A stretch of 64,000 bases of DNA, taken from Pseudomonas alcaligenes. Lineage in GTDB: Bacteria; Pseudomonadota; Gammaproteobacteria; Pseudomonadales; Pseudomonadaceae. Below the pieces are notes generated by a model. The model did no database searches, had not been told where the DNA came from, and worked only from the letters and a program-made list of their open reading frames with translations. This document shows positions 26,843 through 37,040 of this stretch, piece after piece. Where the stretch lies: the NCBI RefSeq assembly GCF_014490745.1, contig NZ_LZEU01000001.1, positions 62,001-126,000 on the forward strand, written 5' to 3'. Position 1 is the first letter of the stretch; the number at the start of each line of letters is the position of its first letter. The position numbers and the translations under genes are program-made.

Positions 26843-26988
26843 TGACCGACGGCCACCTGCGCCACCTGCCGGTGCTGGAGGGCGAGCAACTGCTGGGCCT
26901 GCTGTCGATCGGCGACCTGGTCAAGGCCACCGTCGCCGAGCAGGACGGCCTGATCCAGCACCTGGAGCAGTACATCCGCGGCGCCTGA
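26842..26988 (+). pseudogene. C-terminal half of a CBS-domain protein, remnant or micro-gene
   Basis: 48 residues beginning at the ATG that overlaps the ltaE stop. The sequence reads 'RHLPVLEGEQLLGLLSIGDLVKATVAEQ' then 'HLEQYI', the textbook second CBS motif and C-terminal helix of two-CBS regulatory proteins. The first CBS domain and most of the second (about 95 residues) are missing. It looks like the truncated end of a full CBS-pair gene that was joined to ltaE by deletion. It could still be translated by coupling. It is too short for a normal nucleotide-binding CBS pair unless it dimerises. Confidence 0.7.
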
Positions 26989-26993
26989 GGCGC

Positions 26994-27329
26994 CTATTCC
27001 TGCGCTGCTGCCTCGGTGGCCGGGGCGTCTTCGGCCTCCTTGGTCACTTCGCAAATGCCATTGGCGCCCTTTTTCCCGGTGTAGGACACGGTGGGCGTGC
27101 CTTTGCCATCCAGGCTGACGGAGATGGTCACGCCTTCGCCCTTGGCTTCGAAGTACTGCTCGCTGAACTTGTGCAGGGTGGCCTGCTTGTCGTTGATGGT
27201 CACCGGCCCGCCGGCCTTGGCCTGCACGCGGATATCGCTGGGGCAGGTGAAGTCGAGCTCGGGCAGGTTCTGGGCGCTGGCGGCAGTGGCAACAACCAGC
27301 AGGGGCAGGGCAGTCAGCAATCTATCCAT
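26994..27329 (-). CDS. Small exported hypothetical protein
   Basis: 111 residues from ATG 27329, with a CAGGAG ribosome site. A signal peptide (MDRLLTALPLLVVATAASA) is followed by a mature domain of about 90 residues, mostly beta-strand with 'CPSDIRVQAKAGGPVTINDKQATLHKF'. Two cysteines (in 'FTCPSD' and 'GICEVT') could form a disulphide. The acidic Ala-rich tail 'EDAPATEAAAQE' ends the protein. It is a single gene between the CBS remnant and the polyamine operon. I recognise no family. Confidence 0.7.
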   Translation of the reverse strand: MDRLLTALPLLVVATAASAQNLPELDFTCPSDIRVQAKAGGPVTINDKQATLHKFSEQYFEAKGEGVTISVSLDGKGTPTVSYTGKKGANGICEVTKEAEDAPATEAAAQE

Positions 27330-27448
27330 GGCGGTGGCTCCTGGCAGTGGGCGCGGCGGGACGCACCCTAGATTGCTCACCTAAGCAGCCGCCCACGACC
27401 TTGTCCAACCCGTGCGACGCGGGCCGATGAGCTGCAGGCAGAAAAGCA

Positions 27449-27470
27449 AAACCGGCCCGCAGGCCGGTTT
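27449..27470 (-). terminator. Terminator of the acetylpolyamine operon
   Basis: AAACCGGCC-CGCA-GGCCGGTTT inverted repeat 20 bp past the stop of the polyamine-binding gene. The A-run before it gives U residues on the minus strand. Confidence 0.75.
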
Positions 27471-27490
27471 CGTCACGCGGCTCAGGCGGC

Positions 27491-28579
27491 TCAGTTGCCG
27501 GTCTTGACCTTGCTCCAGGCGCGGGTACGTGCACGCTCGGCGGCACGCGGCAGCGGCTCGAGGGTGTACAGGGTCTTCATCGCCTCGGCGCTGGGGTAGA
27601 GGTTGGGGTTGGTGCGGATCGCCTCGGCGACCAGGGCGGTGGCGTCCTTGTTCGGGTTGGGGTAGCCAACGAAGTCGGAGATCGGCGCGATCACCTGCGG
27701 CTGCAGGAGGAAGTTGATGAAGGCGTGGGCCTCGTCGATGTTCTTCGCGTCTTTCGGGATCGCCATCATGTCGAACCAGATCGGCGCGCCTTCTTTGGGC
27801 AGGCGCATGTCCACGGTCACGCCGTTCTTTGCCTGCTTGGCGTTGTTGGCGGCCTGGGAGAAGCTGCCGGAGTAGCCGACGGCCACGCAGATTTCGCCGT
27901 TGGCGATGTCGCTCATGTACTTGGAGCTGTGGAAGTAGCGCACGTACGGGCGGATCTTGCTCAGCAGTGCCTCGGCCTTGGCGTAGTCGGCCGGCTCCGT
28001 GCTGTTGGGCGGCAGGCCCAGGTAGTGCAGGGCGATCGGCAGGATCTCCGACGGCGAGTCGAGCAGGGTCACGCCGCAGTCCTTGAGCTTGCTGATGTTC
28101 TCTTCCTTGAACAGCAGATCCCAGCTGTTCACCGGCGCATTGTCACCGAGGGCGGCCTTGACCTTGTCCGGGTTGAAGCCGAGCAGCACGGTGCCGTACA
28201 TGTAGGGCACGGCGTACTGGTTGCCCGGGTCGTTGGCCTCGATCAGCTTCATCAGCTGCGGGTCGAGGTGCTGCCAGTTGGGCAGCTTGCTACGGTCGAG
28301 CTTCTGGAACACGCCGGCCTCGACCTGCTTGGCGAGGAACACGTTGGACGGCACCACCAGGTCATAGCCGGAGTTGCCGGTGAGCAGCTTGGCTTCCAGT
28401 GCCTCGTTGGTGTCGAAGATGTCGTAGGTCAGCTTGATGCCGCTGTCCTGCTTGAACTTGGTCAGGGTTTCCGGGGTGATGTAGTCGAACCAGTTGTAGA
28501 CCTTGAGTTCACGGTCGGCAGCCTGGACGGTTGCGGTGAGGGTGAGGCCGCAGATGGCGGCAGCGAGCAGTTTCTTCAT
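27491..28579 (-). CDS. Periplasmic polyamine-binding protein (PotF/SpuD family)
   Basis: 362 residues. ATG 28579 follows AGAGGAGAACAACAAG. The signal peptide ends 'TVQAAD'. The mature protein shows PotD/PotF features: '[19 protein letters not shown]', '[15 protein letters not shown]', '[17 protein letters not shown]', '[15 protein letters not shown]' and '[12 protein letters not shown]'. The ABC permease and ATPase genes are not adjacent, so it either serves a transporter elsewhere or works as a partner of AphA. It lies 22 bp after aphA in one leftward operon, like the PA1410-PA1409 pair in P. aeruginosa. The ligand is likely putrescine or an acetylated polyamine, as inferred from context. 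Confidence 0.9.
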   Translation of the reverse strand: MKKLLAAAICGLTLTATVQAADRELKVYNWFDYITPETLTKFKQDSGIKLTYDIFDTNEALEAKLLTGNSGYDLVVPSNVFLAKQVEAGVFQKLDRSKLPNWQHLDPQLMKLIEANDPGNQYAVPYMYGTVLLGFNPDKVKAALGDNAPVNSWDLLFKEENISKLKDCGVTLLDSPSEILPIALHYLGLPPNSTEPADYAKAEALLSKIRPYVRYFHSSKYMSDIANGEICVAVGYSGSFSQAANNAKQAKNGVTVDMRLPKEGAPIWFDMMAIPKDAKNIDEAHAFINFLLQPQVIAPISDFVGYPNPNKDATALVAEAIRTNPNLYPSAEAMKTLYTLEPLPRAAERARTRAWSKVKTGN

Positions 28580-28601
28580 CTTGTTGTTCTCCTCTGCGGG
28601 C

Positions 28602-29630
<1,029 letters not shown>

Positions 29631-29969
29631 GGTTGTTGTTCTCCTGACATGACGTCTGCCTGCATTGTTGGCAGGCCCGAGCGCCCGGGAAAACGACAGG
29701 AATGGCCAAGATGGGATAGATGTGGCCAATTTATGCTGGGCATAGCGGCCATATTTCTCTCATTTATCACGTGGTATCCGAGTCCTATGCGTTCTTTCCC
29801 GAACCTGCCCTCACAGCAAACCGCCATTCCCGCGTAGGCGGGGCAGCGGCTTTATCGCTGAACAGCGCTTGCGCTGGCCCGAAGGGGAATAATCCAGAGA
29901 GCGGTGGCACCTGGGCTCCCGTCTGCGCGGGAGCGACGGTAGATGGAGCGCGAGCCTGGCGCCAGATTA
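29631..29969. other. 339-bp intergenic region with aphA promoter signals and a repeat remnant
   Basis: The aphA side holds direct repeats TGGCCAA at 29703-29709 and 29723-29729 plus a third variant CGGCCAT at 29746-29752, with about 20 bp spacing, as AraC-family operators often have. The distal part (29822-29945) contains two short palindromes, 'CCCGCGTAGGCGGGG' and 'CTCCCGTCTGCGCGGGAG', typical of dispersed extragenic repeats. No gene is seen. Confidence 0.5.
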
Positions 29970-30965
29970 CTAGCTGCGAAAGCGACTCGGTGGCAGGCCG
30001 CTCCAGCGCTGGAAGGCATGGCGGAAGCTGGCGGTCTCGCTGTAGCCCATGGCTTCGGCGATGCGGTGGATCGGCAGTTCCTGCTGCTCCAGCAGTTGCC
30101 GGGCCCGTTCGAAGCGTAGTTCGTCGAGCAGGCGCTGGTAGCTGCTGCCGGCTTCCTGCAGGTGGCGGCGCAGGCTGCGCGCCGAGCAGTTGAGCTGCTG
30201 CGCCAGTCCTTCCAGCCCCGGCGGATTGTGCAGTTGCGCGGCCAGGGCCTGGCGGCAGCGGCCGAGCAGGGTCTGGCGACTGACGAACTCGCTATTCAGG
30301 CGTTGGCAGCGTTCGCGCATGTCGCGCTGGGTCACCGTATCGGCCAGCGGCAGGCGCCGTTGCAGCCAGCTGGCGTCGAAGGCGAAGGCGTTGCGTTCGG
30401 CGTTGAAGCTGCAGGGGTTGGGGAAGCTGGGGCGGTAGTCGCGCTCGTAGGCCGGCGCGGCATGGCGGAAGTGGGCGGCGCGCAGCAACAGCGGGCGGCC
30501 GAGCAGGTCGTCGCAGACCAGCTTCATCGAGGCCAGGCAGAACTCGACGTTGAAGGTCAGCAGCTCCGGCAGGTCGCGGTAGCCGTCGGCGCACAGCCAG
30601 ACCAGATCGCCTTCGCGCTGCAGGCTCAGCTCGAAGTAGGTGCCGAGCAGGGCCGGAAACTGCAGCGCCAGCTCCAGCGCATCGCCGAGGGTGGCACTGG
30701 ACAGCAGGGCGTAGCCGAGCGGGCCGTAGGACGACACGTGCATGCGCCGGCCCAGTACCAGGCCGAGCTCGCGGCAGTGGGCCAGGGCGTTGGCGCAGAC
30801 GCGCATTTCCTGGGCAGTGGTGATGCGGATGTCCGGGCGCTGCAGGTCGGCCGGGCGGATGCCGCTGCCCTGCAACAGCAGATCGGCGGGCACGCCACGT
30901 TCCTGGCCGATGCAGTCGAGCACCAGGACGATGGTGTGCAGGGTGGTCAGGTGCGAATGCAGCAT
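29970..30965 (-). CDS. AraC-family regulator, probably of the acetylpolyamine genes
   Basis: 331 residues from ATG 30965; an upstream start at 31001 is possible. The N-terminal approximately 200 residues fit the arabinose-binding-like domain found in OruR/ArgR-type regulators ('MLHSHLTTLHTIVLVLDCIGQERGVPADLLLQGSGI'). The C-terminal AraC helix-turn-helix pair is clear ('LEGLAQQLNCSARSLRRHLQEAGSSYQRLLDELRFERARQLL' and 'HRIAEAMGYSETASFRHAFQRWSGLPPSRFR'). It lies upstream of and in line with aphA, with a repeat-bearing intergenic region between, so local regulation is the simplest reading. The identity of the inducer is not shown by sequence. Confidence 0.88.
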   Translation of the reverse strand: MLHSHLTTLHTIVLVLDCIGQERGVPADLLLQGSGIRPADLQRPDIRITTAQEMRVCANALAHCRELGLVLGRRMHVSSYGPLGYALLSSATLGDALELALQFPALLGTYFELSLQREGDLVWLCADGYRDLPELLTFNVEFCLASMKLVCDDLLGRPLLLRAAHFRHAAPAYERDYRPSFPNPCSFNAERNAFAFDASWLQRRLPLADTVTQRDMRERCQRLNSEFVSRQTLLGRCRQALAAQLHNPPGLEGLAQQLNCSARSLRRHLQEAGSSYQRLLDELRFERARQLLEQQELPIHRIAEAMGYSETASFRHAFQRWSGLPPSRFRS

Positions 30966-31030
30966 GGTGCCAACGGTGTCAGCAAAATCCGCGCTGGGCA
31001 AGCTGTCACCCAGGGCAGTGCATGACGGGC

Positions 31031-31063
31031 ATAAAAAAGCCCGCTCGATGAGCGGGCTTTTGC
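31031..31063 (-). terminator. Terminator of metNIQ
   Basis: AAAGCCCGCT / AGCGGGCTTT stem with a left A-run, 26 bp past the metQ stop. The right T-run would also let it stop rightward transcripts. Confidence 0.85.
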
Positions 31064-31088
31064 AGGGCAGCGGCAGCGGCAGCGGCGA

Positions 31089-31871
31089 TCAGAACGCCGG
31101 CACTACGGCGCCTTTGTACTTGTCTTCGATGAACTTCTTCACTTCCGGGCTGTGCAGGGCCTTGGCCAGTTTCTGCAGGGCCGGCTTGTCCTTGTTGGCC
31201 GCGGCGACCACCAGGATGTTGACGTAGGGCGAGTCGCTGCCTTCGATCACCAGGGCGTCCTTGGTCGGGTTGAGGCCGGCTTCCAGGGCGTAGTTGGTGT
31301 TGATCAGGGCCAGGTCGACCTGGGCCAGCACGCGCGGCAGGGTGGCCGCTTCAAGTTCACGTACCTTGATGCCTTTCGGGTTCTCGGCGATGTCCTTGAC
31401 GGTGGCGGTGATGCCGGCGTCGGCCTTGAGCTTGATCACCCCAGCCTTCTGCAGCAGCAGCAGGGCGCGGCCGCCGTTGGTGGCGTCGTTGGGGATGACC
31501 ACGTTGGCGCCTTGCGGCAGGTCGGCGAGGTTCTTGATCTTGCTGGAGTAGGCGCCGAAGGGCTCCACGTGCACGCCGGCGATGCTCACCAGCTTAGTGC
31601 CGCGCGAGGCGTTGAATTCATCCAGGTACGGCTGGTGCTGGAAGAAGTTGGCGTCCAGGCGGCCTTCGGCAACCTGCACGTTGGGCTGCACGTAGTCGGT
31701 GAAGACCTTGACCTTGAGGTCGACGCCTTCCTTGGCCAGGGCCGGTTTGACGAATTCGAGGATCTCCGCGTGCGGCACGGCGGTGGCGGCAACGCTGATC
31801 GAGTCGGCGGCCTGGGCGGCAGCGGAGGTGAGGGCCGCAGCGGCGGCCAGGGCAGTCAGCAGTTTCTTCAT
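31089..31871 (-). CDS. metQ: D-methionine ABC transporter substrate-binding protein MetQ
   Basis: 260 residues, ATG 31871 with an AAGGAG site. The signal peptide ends 'AAAQAAD'. I see no lipobox cysteine, so it appears to be a soluble periplasmic form. NlpA/MetQ family hallmarks are present: 'VAATAVPHAEILEFVKPALAKEGVDLKVK', 'FTDYVQPNVQVAEGRLDANFFQHQPYLDEF', 'VVIPNDATNGGRALLLLQ' and 'ALINTNYAL'. It is the third gene of a leftward metN-metI-metQ operon. Confidence 0.94.
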   Translation of the reverse strand: MKKLLTALAAAAALTSAAAQAADSISVAATAVPHAEILEFVKPALAKEGVDLKVKVFTDYVQPNVQVAEGRLDANFFQHQPYLDEFNASRGTKLVSIAGVHVEPFGAYSSKIKNLADLPQGANVVIPNDATNGGRALLLLQKAGVIKLKADAGITATVKDIAENPKGIKVRELEAATLPRVLAQVDLALINTNYALEAGLNPTKDALVIEGSDSPYVNILVVAAANKDKPALQKLAKALHSPEVKKFIEDKYKGAVVPAF

Positions 31872-31969
31872 GGTTCAACTCCTTGTGGGATTTTGGCGCG
31901 GGGTCCGACGGGTGGCCGGTCGCCCGCTGTTCTAGGTGTTGCGAATCCGGGGTTACTTGCGCGAGCTTT

Positions 31970-32650
31970 TTATTTCCTAGAAAAATGCACCACCAGCTTG
32001 TCACCGACGCTCTGCAGCACCTGCACCAGGATCAGCAGGAGGATCACGGTGACCGCCATCACGTCCGGCTGGTAGCGCTGGTAGCCGTAGCGCACGGCCA
32101 GGTCGCCAAGACCGCCGCCGCCGATCAGACCGCTCATGGCGGTGTAGGACACCAGGGTGATGGCGGTGACCGTGGTGGCGGCGATCAGCCCCGGCAGCGC
32201 TTCCGGCAGCAGGGCGCGGAAGATGATCTGCAGGGTGGTCGCGCCCATGGCCTGGGTCGCCTCGATGATGCCGCGATCCACCTCTCTCAAGGCGGTCTCC
32301 ACCAGGCGGGCGAAGAACGGTGTGGCGCCGACCACCAGTGGCGGGATGGCGCCGGCCACGCCCAGCGAGGTGCCGGTGATCAGCACGGTCAGCGGAATCA
32401 TCAGGATCAGCAGGATCACGAACGGCACCGAGCGCAGCACGTTGACCACCAGCGACAGCACGGCGTACAGCGCGCGCTGTTCGAACATCTGCCGCGGCCC
32501 GGTGAGAAACAGCAGCACGCCGAGCGGCAGGCCGAGCAGCACGGTGAACAGGGTGGCACCGCCAAGCATATTGAGGGTGTCGAGGCTGGCGTAGCCGATT
32601 TCCGGCCAGTCGACGTTGGGTAGCCAGTTGGCCAACAGTTGTTCGAGCAT
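31970..32650 (-). CDS. metI: Methionine ABC transporter permease MetI
   Basis: 226 residues with five or six membrane helices. The EAA-type permease loop is visible as 'EATQAMGATTLQIIFRALLPEALPGL'. The ATG overlaps the metN stop (TGATG). Together with MetN and MetQ it forms an importer of D- and L-methionine. Confidence 0.94.
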   Translation of the reverse strand: MLEQLLANWLPNVDWPEIGYASLDTLNMLGGATLFTVLLGLPLGVLLFLTGPRQMFEQRALYAVLSLVVNVLRSVPFVILLILMIPLTVLITGTSLGVAGAIPPLVVGATPFFARLVETALREVDRGIIEATQAMGATTLQIIFRALLPEALPGLIAATTVTAITLVSYTAMSGLIGGGGLGDLAVRYGYQRYQPDVMAVTVILLLILVQVLQSVGDKLVVHFSRK

Positions 32651-33657
32651 CAGCGCAGTACCTCCAGATGCACGTCGGCCGCCTGGAAGCGCGCCAGCGC
32701 GGCGTCGATGTCGCCGCCGGTCAGGGCCAGGGTCAGCTGGCCGTAGGGACTGTCCTTGATGCGGTCGATGCGCCCGGCGAGGATGCTGTAATCCACCCCG
32801 GTCTCGCGCGCCACGGTGCCCAGCAGCGGCGCGTAGGTGGCCTCGCCCTGGAAGGTCAGACGCAGGATCTTGCCACTGACATGGGCGAAGTCGTCGCGCT
32901 GCTCGTCTTCATCGATGTGCTCGTCTTCCTGGACGAAGCGGCGGGTGGTCGGGTGCTGCGGATGGAGGAACACCTGGGCCACCGGGCCCTGCTCGACTAT
33001 GGTGCCGGCGTCCATCACCGCCACCTGGTCGCAGACCCGGCGGATCACGTCCATCTCGTGGGTGATCAGGACGATGGTCAGGCCCAGTTCGCGGTTGATC
33101 TCGGCCAGCAGTTGCAGCACCTGGGCGGTGGTCTGCGGGTCGAGGGCGCTGGTGGCCTCGTCGCAAAGCAGGATCTTCGGCCGGGTGGCCAGGGCGCGGG
33201 CGATGCCGACCCGCTGCTTCTGCCCACCGGACAGCTGCGCCGGGTACTTGCCGGCGTGCTCGCTGAGGCCGACGCGGGCCAGCAGCTCGGCGACGCGCTG
33301 GTCGATCTCGGCGCGGCTCAGTTCACCGGCCAGCTGCAGGGGCATGGCGACGTTGGCGGCGACGGTCTTCGACGACAGCAGGTTGAAGTGCTGGAAGATC
33401 ATCCCGACCTGCTGGCGGAAGCGGCGCAGGCCGTTGGCGTCGAGGGCGGTGACGTCTTCGCCATCGATCTCGATGCGCCCGCCCGAAGGCTCTTCCAGGC
33501 GGTTGATCAGGCGCAGCAGGGTGCTCTTGCCGGCGCCGGAATGGCCGATCAGGCCGAACACCTGGCCGCGCTCGACGCGCAGGCTGGTGGGCTGCAAAGC
33601 GGGCACATCGCGCCCGGCGACCCGATAGGTCTTGTTGACGTGGTGAAACTCGATCAC
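32650..33657 (-). CDS. metN: Methionine ABC transporter ATP-binding protein MetN
   Basis: 335 residues from a GTG at 33657, matching the usual length. Walker A 'GHSGAGKST', Q-loop 'MIFQHFNLL', ABC signature 'LSGGQKQR', Walker B '[12 protein letters not shown]' and the H-loop 'LITHEM' are all present. The C-terminal NIL regulatory domain (about 260-335, '[27 protein letters not shown]') binds methionine and mediates trans-inhibition in E. coli. It is the first gene of the metNIQ operon. The 5' region has a dispersed palindromic repeat but no riboswitch that I can recognise. Confidence 0.95.
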   Translation of the reverse strand: MIEFHHVNKTYRVAGRDVPALQPTSLRVERGQVFGLIGHSGAGKSTLLRLINRLEEPSGGRIEIDGEDVTALDANGLRRFRQQVGMIFQHFNLLSSKTVAANVAMPLQLAGELSRAEIDQRVAELLARVGLSEHAGKYPAQLSGGQKQRVGIARALATRPKILLCDEATSALDPQTTAQVLQLLAEINRELGLTIVLITHEMDVIRRVCDQVAVMDAGTIVEQGPVAQVFLHPQHPTTRRFVQEDEHIDEDEQRDDFAHVSGKILRLTFQGEATYAPLLGTVARETGVDYSILAGRIDRIKDSPYGQLTLALTGGDIDAALARFQAADVHLEVLR

Positions 33658-33821
33658 GGAGCGAACCTTGTGGGTACGGGGGAGTGAGAGCCGCAATCCG
33701 GTGGGCGCGGCGACTCCATCTAGCCTAGGCGGTTAGCCGAAAGCCGCGCATTTTAGCCGGTTTGTTTATGCGTTCTTAGTCTTTCTTGGCCGGAGTTGCT
33801 TCGGCAAAGGCATAAGCGCGC

Positions 33822-33869
33822 AGGGCGGGTGCAACCCGCGTGTCTGCCTCGCGGGTTACACCCGCCCTA
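33822..33869. repeat. Dispersed inverted repeat, family 1, copy A
   Basis: 19-bp arms (AGGGCGGGTG... / ...CACCCGCCCT) with a single mismatch and a 10-bp loop. Copies B (57638-57689) and C (54708-54727, half) are in the same window. Confidence 0.85.
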
Positions 33870-33883
33870 CAAGATGCTGCGGA

Positions 33884-33952
33884 GCTCGCGAGCTAGAGCC
33901 AGGCCAGGCGGGCGAGGCTCTTGCCCAACGACGCATGGCCGACGCGCAGCAG
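33884..33952 (-). repeat. Dispersed repeat, family 2, short copy
   Basis: On the minus strand one end matches 24 of 25 bases of the start of the longer element at 42736-42840, and the other end shares a CTAGCTCGCGA-like end. The middle is deleted relative to that copy. Confidence 0.6.
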
Positions 33953-33962
33953 CTCCGGGAGG

Positions 33963-34847
33963 TCAGCCGTTGCTTTGCGGGCTCAGGACGAGGCGCGGCT
34001 CCTGATCCGGCTTGAGCACCGGGGAGAACTGCGGGGTGAAGCCGGGCTCGAGCTTCTTGATCCGCGCCGAGAGCAGGGCGGCGACGAAGGGGTAGTCCTT
34101 GGCCTCGCGCACTTCCAGGCGCACCGCACAGTCGAAGGCGACCACGTCGGCGGCGACCACGTCGAGCAGCTTGCGCAGGCCTTCGCGATCCTGGGCATCG
34201 AGCATCGGCATCGGCACGCTGCTGCTGGCGGCCTTGGGGTCGATCAGCTGGGCACGCGGCTTGGCCGCTTCTGCCAGCGCGGCGGCCTTGTCCGCCGCGG
34301 CCTGGCGGGCAGCCTGGGCGGCGGCTTCGCGCTCGGCGGCAGCTTTCTGCGCGGCGAGTTTCTGCTGCTGGGCGCGCTCGGCATCCTGCTTGGCCTTGGC
34401 CGCCAGCTCGGCGGCACTCGGTACCACTTTGGCCGGTGCCGGCGGCGTTACCGGGGCAGCCGGAGCGGCCTTTTGCGCCACGGCGGCCAGGCTCTGTTCG
34501 TATTGGCCCTTCAGGCCCGGGGCCTTGGCCATGTACGGCTTGGCCTTGGCCAGCGAGGCAGCGGCGGCAGTGGTGTCCTGGGCGGCGAGCTGGCGCTGGC
34601 CCTGCTTGAGGTAGGCGCCGGCCAGCTCGCGCTGGTACTGCTCGATGCGCACGTCGCTCTTGTCGACGTTCTGCTGCAGGGTGCTGAGGGCCTGCTCGGC
34701 GGCCTGCAGCTCGCCGCGATCGATCTGCGCGGAGACGCCGTTGAAGCCTTTGACCAGCTCATCGGTCGTCCAGTACTCGGCATGGGCCTGGCCCAGCAGC
34801 AAGCTCAGGGCGAATGTGGCGAGAGCTTGCTTCTTGCTGAAATTCAT
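33963..34847 (-). CDS. Exported coiled-coil protein of the zinc locus (PA5502-like)
   Basis: 294 residues, ATG 34847. The signal peptide ends 'GQAHAE'. A helical region with Gln-rich repeats follows (about 25-130), then a long Ala/Lys/Glu-rich coiled coil (about 140-215: 'AAKAKQDAERAQQQKLAAQKAAAE'), then a C-terminal folded domain of about 75 residues ('DREGLRKLLDVVAADVVAFDCAVRLEVREAKDYPF'). It follows znuB by 53 bp in the same direction, as in P. aeruginosa, and is probably co-transcribed with or adjacent to the zinc uptake genes. The function is unknown, presumably periplasmic. Confidence 0.75.
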   Translation of the reverse strand: MNFSKKQALATFALSLLLGQAHAEYWTTDELVKGFNGVSAQIDRGELQAAEQALSTLQQNVDKSDVRIEQYQRELAGAYLKQGQRQLAAQDTTAAAASLAKAKPYMAKAPGLKGQYEQSLAAVAQKAAPAAPVTPPAPAKVVPSAAELAAKAKQDAERAQQQKLAAQKAAAEREAAAQAARQAAADKAAALAEAAKPRAQLIDPKAASSSVPMPMLDAQDREGLRKLLDVVAADVVAFDCAVRLEVREAKDYPFVAALLSARIKKLEPGFTPQFSPVLKPDQEPRLVLSPQSNG

Positions 34848-34900
34848 TTTGTGACCCGCTGGTTTTGTGTCGTTTCTGGTTGGGCAAAAAACGCCCAATC

Positions 34901-35688
34901 CTAGCGGGCCCGGCGGGGCAGGGCAAAGCCTACGAGGAAAATTGCTGCGGCTGATACCACGATAGAAGGCCCGGCGGGCGTGTCCTGGTACCAGGAAAGG
35001 CTCAAGCCCGCGCCTACCGCGAGCATGCCGAGGATGCTGGCGCCGATCGCCATCTGCTCCGGGGTACGGGCATGGCGCTGGGCGGCGGCGGCCGGAATGA
35101 TCAGCAGCGAAGTGATCAGCAGCACCCCGACTATCTTCATCGCCACCGCGATCACCACCGCGATCAGCAGCATCAGTGCCAGGCGCAGGGCCGCCACCGG
35201 CAGGCCTTCGACCCGCGCCAGCTCCTCGTGCACGGTGATCGCCAGCAGCTGGCGCCACAGCGGCAGCAGCAGGGTCAGCACCAGCGCGCAGCCACCGAGG
35301 ATCCAGGCCAGGTCGCTGCCGCTGACCGCCAGCAGGTCGCCGAACAGATAGCCCATCAGGTCGATGCGCACATTGTCCATAAAGCTCAGTACCACTAGGC
35401 CCAGCGACAGGGTGGTCGGCGCGAGGATGCCGAGCAGGGTGTCCGAAGCCAGTGGCTGGCGCTGCTGCAGGGTTACCAGCAGCACGGCCAGCAGCAGGCA
35501 GCCAGCGGTTACCGCCAGGGTCGGGCTGATGTCGAGCAGGAAGCCCAGGGCCACGCCGAGCAGCGCGGCATGCGACAGGGTGTCGCCGAAATAGGCCATG
35601 CGCCGCCACACCACGAAGGAGCCGAGCGGGCCGGCGACCAAAGCCAGGGCCAGGCCGGCGAGCAGGGCGTTGAGGAGGAAGTCAGGCA

Positions 35689-35689
<1 letters not shown>
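34901..35689 (-). CDS. znuB: Zinc ABC transporter permease ZnuB
   Basis: 262 residues with eight or so hydrophobic segments. The ABC-3 family pattern is visible in 'MAYFGDTLSHAALLGVALGFLLD' and 'MKIVGVLLITSLLIIPAAAAQRHARTPEQM'. The ATG overlaps the znuC stop (TGATG). It imports zinc with ZnuA and ZnuC. Confidence 0.94.
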
Positions 35690-36476
<787 letters not shown>

Positions 36477-36480
<4 letters not shown>

Positions 36481-36977
36481 TGCGGCTCCCGGCAGCCGGC
36501 GCACAGGCCGACGATTTCCACGGTCTGGCTCTCCACGGCGAAGCCGACTTCGCTGGCACTTTGCACTATGGCGTCCCTGATCGCCGCCTGCTCCAGCTCG
36601 ATGGCCGTGTGGCAGGTCTTGCAGATGAGGAACTGGCCCTGGTGCAGCTCGCCAGGGTGGATGCAGCCGATAAAGGCGTTGAGCGAGGCGATGCGGTGCA
36701 CCAGGCCGTTTTCCAGGAGGAAATCCAGCGCCCGATAGACGGTCGGCGGCGCGGCGCGACGGCCGTCTTCCTCGCTGAGCACGCCGAGGATGTCGTAGGC
36801 GCCCAGTGGCTTGTGGCTCTGCCAGACCAGCTCCAGCACGCGTTTGCGCAGGGCGGTCAGGCGCGTGCCCTGCTTGGCGCACAGCGCTTCGGCCTCGGCC
36901 AGGGCGCTGCTGACGCAGTGCGAGTGGTCGTGCGGCAGACAGGCCAGGGGCGTGTTGCTGGTCAGTGGCTTGAACAT
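36477..36977 (-). CDS. zur: Zinc uptake regulator Zur (Np20)
   Basis: 166 residues of the Fur family. The N terminus holds 'CLPHDHSHC', the winged helix is '[57 protein letters not shown]', and zinc-site motifs include 'CKTCHTAIE' and 'LCAGC'. It is the first gene of the zur-znuC-znuB operon, divergent from znuA, with a palindromic Zur box between. Confidence 0.95.
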
Positions 36978-37002
36978 GACGAGGACGTCCGGGTGAAGAG
37001 AC

Positions 37003-37015
37003 GTTATTCTATAAC
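37003..37015. promoter_or_regulatory. Zur box between zur and znuA
   Basis: Perfect palindrome GTTAT-TCT-ATAAC, matching GTTATnnTATAAC-type Zur sites. It lies in the 63-bp gap between the divergent zur and znuA starts, 25 bp from each, and so can control both. Confidence 0.85.
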
Positions 37016-37040
37016 TCTTTGCCCGCCGAGTCTTGCCGTC

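Larger units (their letters stand above)
33658..33962. other. 305-bp intergenic region with two dispersed repeats upstream of metN
   Basis: The promoter of metN should lie in 33660-33780. Two repeat elements occupy most of the rest: a 48-bp inverted repeat at 33822-33869, and a second element at 33884-33952 that shares one end with a repeat near engB. Nothing else was identified. Confidence 0.5.

Noticed and set aside
33658..33821. Possible SAM-type riboswitch before metN
   Set aside because: I looked for a conserved aptamer layout and leader terminator and saw neither; the structured part is a dispersed repeat.
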